DNA of 64,000 nt, from NCBI RefSeq assembly GCF_011386835.1, contig NC_088795.1, positions 117,383,434-117,447,433 of the forward strand, written 5' to 3'. Every line of letters begins with the position of its first letter. The stretch's first letter is position 1. Source of the DNA: Chrysemys picta bellii (lineage: Eukaryota > Chordata > Testudines > Emydidae). Positions 60,561 through 64,000 of this stretch are shown here, one piece after another. The notes under the pieces are model-generated. The model made no database searches. It was not told where the DNA came from and was given only the letters and a program-made list of their open reading frames with translations. The position numbers were made by a program, and so were the translations under genes.

Positions 60561-60881
60561 CAGCAGCTGTCTGGATGTGTGTATCCATGTTAGGGCTTGT
60601 AATAATTCAAGCTCTTAACCATCCCTTTCCCTCCACTTGGCTCCTCACTCCCACTAGTTGGCTCAGGCCTCTATTGAACTGCTTTCACCATATTTTGGAA
60701 AATGCATTGGGCACCCAGAGGGGCTAAATGAATAAATAATTAGCCTTTCTGCCACCCAGACTACAAATCTCAGCTACAAAAGCTTTCCAAACTGTTCAGA
60801 GTAGCATGGGCTAACACCTGCACTCAGGTGTATGCACATGATTCATATTCATTTCAGTGGAAGCTGTGGCTATGAATCTGA

Positions 60882-61162
60882 GGCCTGGGCTACACTTAAC
60901 TCAGTTCAACGTGGCAATGGCAACATAACTATCCACACCCCTGAGCCTGTAGATTTGCTGATCTAACCCCCGGTGTGGATGCAGCTAAGGCAACAGAATA
61001 ATGTTTCTATCAACCTAGCCACTGTTGCTCAGGGAGGTGCTTCCTACAGCAAAAGAAAAACTACTTTGGTTTCCATAGGCCGCATCTACACTACAAGTTT
61101 ATGCTGGCGTAGCTACAATGCAGTAGCTATGCCACTATAGTCCCTGTAGTGTAGACGTGGCT
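60882..61162. mobile_element. PIF/Harbinger-type MITE, TGA TSD
   Basis: The element is 281 bp with the 3-bp duplication TGA at 60879-60881 and 61163-61165. The ends GGCCTGGGCTACACTTAA and GTAGTGTAGACGTGGCT are imperfect inverted repeats. The interior has CACACCCCTGAG and CCCGGTGTGGATGC motifs and a terminal CTACACTACAAG...CTGTAGTGTAG hairpin. TGA rather than TWA may be a mutated or variant target. Confidence 0.72.
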
Positions 61163-61165
61163 TGA

Positions 61166-61757
61166 GAACCCTGTTTGACTCTGCAGTTAGCAGGAGTTCC
61201 TGCAGTATTTCAGGGGAGAATATAACAAACAGTCAATATAGTCACACCAAGAGGTTTGTTTCTAGTTTCATTGCGATAACAATTAGCTGCCAGTTGCCAT
61301 TTGGCCACTGAAAATTATATAGCAACCAGCAAAAAGTATCATTTTATTCCTGGCTTTATGCTTGCAAGCTGGGTGGCACAGTGATATTTTGTAAGTGCAT
61401 ATAAGAGTAACCTTGCTAGAAAAAGCACTGTCTAAATGGTCAAAGTCCTTTATTCACACAGCCAAAGGCTAACCACCAACCAGCTCATTGACCTTCATCG
61501 CCATTGATCTTTGTTAAGGTTTTGCTTTCTTCTTTTTGCCTGTTTTTACCATGCTCACTTACTCTTGGTTTTTTATTATTTGTTGTTCCATACACAGGCG
61601 TAAATCCTACTCTTGCTTGTGTTGCTCCGGAGGAAACGAAAAGGGTGTAGGCAACTACAAAACCCCACACAACCATGGTTTGGCTGCCATGTAGAACTTC
61701 TCCATCATATTCAACAGTGCGCTAGGAGAGATAAGAAGATAATATGCCAGACCACAC
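61166..61757. other. Intergenic DNA
   Basis: No gene or delimited repeat is recognised. Confidence 0.4.
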
Positions 61758-61765
61758 ACCACACC

Positions 61766-62029
61766 CAGGGCGGCTCTAGCTTTTTGGCCACCCCAAGCAC
61801 GGCAGGCAGGCTGCCTTTGGCAGCTAGCCTGCGGGAGGTCCCCAGTCCCGCGGATTCAGCGTACCCGCCGCCGAATTGCCACCGAATCCGTGGGACCGGC
61901 GGACCTCCCACAGGCAAGCCGCCGAAGGCTGCCTGACTTCGCAGGGACCGGCAGGCCTCCCCTCTCCCGCCCCCACTGCTTGCCGCCCCAGGCATGCGCT
62001 TGGAGGGCTGGTGCCTGGAGCCACCGCTC
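61766..62029. mobile_element. hAT-type MITE related to 47538
   Basis: This starts CAGGGCGGCTCTAGCTTTTT and ends TGGTGCCTGGAGCCACCGCT. The flanks ACCACACC (61758-61765) and ACCACATC (62030-62037) match at 7 of 8 bases. Ends and the GCCACCCCAAGCACG segment are shared with the element at 47538, but the interior lacks the C-run expansions. It contains CTTTGGCAGC and GCCGCCGAAGGCTGCC hairpin segments. Confidence 0.8.
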
Positions 62030-62243
62030 ACCACATCCCCACTGAGGTATGGTCTAAAGAGTGTTCTCAGCTGCAAAGTGACTAAGGGGTACATGCACTG
62101 CTCCTGCTCAGAGGATCAACAAAATGCACCACACAGTGCATTGCCCTGGTCCAGCAGCTTTCCTTTTGCATCAGAGAGATGTGCCAGCTTTTCCGCACTC
62201 CCTTGCTGACCTGGCTTCCTTGTGCTATGGCAAGTTTTGACCC

Positions 62244-62534
62244 TGTCACAGGGTGCTCTACTCACCACTGAGTGGCACCCCCTTCTGGCAATTCTGGAGC
62301 CGAGTTCAGCACCTCTTTCCCTCTCTTCCACCATTGCAGCTCTGCTCCTGCTTACTGAGTTGCAGTACGGAACGTGACTCTGCCCTCCAGCCAGGTCACA
62401 TTGTAAGCTTCCTACTAATTAGCACCCTCCACACAGCCTAAATCTTCCCCCATCTGCAGCTTAATGGACTGATTGGGCCCTCCTGGACTAATTCTGCTCT
62501 CTCAGGGCCAGTGTGGGGAGTACACCTCATCACA
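62244..62534. mobile_element. Possible short solo LTR
   Basis: The ends TGTCACAGGG and CTCATCACA resemble the TGTGACAGGG...TCACA LTR termini at 8289 and 45507. The flanks GACCC/GATCC match at 4 of 5 bases. No promoter motifs are obvious. Confidence 0.45.
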
Positions 62535-63168
62535 GATCCCTAGTTTTCAGAGGCAACGTCTAGGGCTAGGTTTTTAAAATGTGAATTTTAAGCATATAAC
62601 TAAGAAACAATGAAACACAAAACTGTAATTGCAAAGACCTCAGATTTGTTTTTGTCTGAACAAGGAGTGGAAGCTTGGAGCAAAAGGAGAGCTGGAGTTT
62701 GCCAATGAAAAAAGCTTTATGTACTGAAGTCCAAAGCTTGCAGGAGCCCCAGGCAGATCCTGTAAATCCTGCAGGAGCCACATTTATGCTTTTAATGCAA
62801 CTTAAAAACAAGGAAATTCTCAAACAAAAATAATTGGTAATTTAAAATAATTGGTTGCTTAAGTAAGGAACAAATGATAGAAAAATAATAACAAGAATGT
62901 CACAATTAAAAGTTCTATAATATTAAACAGTATGAAAATTAGAACATATTATATACATACCTTTCTAGAAGATGTACTGAAGGAAGATACTTACTAGTTA
63001 CCTATCTATAATTCAATATTGGATACAAAAGACTGTTCTTTGTGTAATAGCTACATACTTTGCTGATTAAAATATTAGTATTCAGAAGACGGAAGGTATA
63101 CAATGGAAGGGTAATCCCGAGGCAAGACACAAACACACACATTAGAGATAGACATATTAGTGCTATAT
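62535..63168. other. Intergenic DNA
   Basis: No gene or repeat is recognised. Confidence 0.4.
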
Positions 63169-63240
63169 GGGCCTGATTTGGTGCCCTTTGAAGTCAATGG
63201 GAGTCTTTCCATTGACTTTGATGGGCACTGGACCAAGTTC
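63169..63240. repeat. Ancient approx. 70-bp palindromic repeat
   Basis: GGGCCTGATTTGGTGCCC at the left pairs with GGGCACTGGACCAAG at the right, around TTGAAGTCAATGGGAGTC. It is the same type as 58572-58642. Confidence 0.6.
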
Positions 63241-64000
63241 TATACAATTAAACAAGTGCTTATGTTTTTTTTCCCCACTGTCCTTCAATAACAAAAACAG
63301 AAACACTATATTTCTTGGTAGTTATATCCTGGTGAGTCTAAATTAAAGTTGTTACTGAAATGTCTAATATTAGTTTTCAAATGGCTAGACTTTTGTAAGA
63401 TTAATGTACAAAAAGTGTATTTAAATATTGATTTACATTACATTTTTTATTTCCAACTTTTTAATGGTTAGAATTTTTAATGGTTTTTGATAATTATTTT
63501 TTATTATTTTTACTTATAGGTAGCCACATCTATCTACCTAATTTTAAACTGTTAAAAAAAATGATTGAGGTTGCAAAGTCAAGTGCTCAAAATTAGGAAG
63601 TGTCAGAAATTAGGTTGCCCATAACCTTAATTCAGCTCCTCTGTTGTATGCATTATGATACTCTTTAATTATATCATCATATACTACTTTGTCCACAGGG
63701 CTCTGTGGTGCTCCATGTAAGTTTGAAAGCTTGTCTCTCACTAACAGAAGTTTGTCCAATAAAAGATATTACGTCACCTACCTTGTGACTCTATAGTTCA
63801 AAATTGATTTTCAGTGATGTGCAATGTTGCCAACTCTTGTGCTTTTATTGTGAAAATCATAATATTTGGTGATTTTCTTAAAGCCCCTGCTCCTGTAGTC
63901 CTATGCTCATGTGAGAATTTCATCTTTCATTTAAAAAAAAACAACTAACAAGTTTCAAGCCCAAACCTGGAAAATGTGAACTCTATGGCTCTAAAACCTA
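63241..64000. other. Intergenic DNA at window end
   Basis: Positions about 63690-63790 are a diverged copy of the palindromic repeat at 57533 (AACAGAAGTTTGTCCAATAA, GATATTACGTCACCTACC). The rest is A+T-rich with no gene recognised. Confidence 0.45.

Overview
The window is vertebrate nuclear DNA, most likely from a cryptodiran (hidden-necked) turtle. It has one intron-containing protein gene in a gene-poor region dense with CR1 LINEs, tRNA-derived SINEs that look like the Cry I / tortoise Pol III family, hAT and PIF/Harbinger DNA transposons, solo LTRs, MIR/L2-type fossils and long palindromic repeats. The species assignment rests on recalled repeat families; no search was run.

The gene is MSX1, on the + strand at the left end. 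Exon 1 codes from 525 to 996, a 1,784-bp intron with a GTAAGT donor and a pyrimidine-rich AG acceptor follows, and exon 2 codes from 2781 to 3211. The joined product is 300 residues, with an EH1 repressor motif, two SUMO-type lysine motifs, a Pbx-type WMQNP tryptophan motif and an intact homeodomain. A promoter-like stretch (two CCAAT boxes and an AT-rich core) lies at about 300-380. The 3'UTR ends at an AATAAA at 3948. From 3976 to about 7300 the DNA is mostly repeat-free and could hold regulatory elements. No second host gene is visible in the remaining 57 kb.

From about 7.3 kb on, the window is repeat-bearing intergenic DNA. Many insertions still show target-site duplications (TSDs): 5 bp for a solo LTR at 8289, 8 bp for hAT elements at 9151, 11491, 41193, 47538 and 51616, TAA or TGA for Harbinger MITEs at 9925 and 60882, and 10-13 bp for palindromic elements at 10995, 36432 and 47312. 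The most layered locus is 35295-38233: a foldback hAT element with roughly 600-bp inverted arms, invaded by a Harbinger MITE and by another hAT that itself received a palindromic element. The 49.9-55.1 kb block joins a decayed Harbinger transposase to two antisense CR1 ORF2 remnants.

The most unusual observation is that several palindromic repeats carry a hammerhead-ribozyme-like core (CTGANGA, stem II, GAAA, short stem III). This could link them to Penelope-like or other ribozyme-bearing retroelements. Stem I is not evident, so activity is unproven. Nothing here looks like a prokaryotic-type system, a CRISPR array or a gene cluster.
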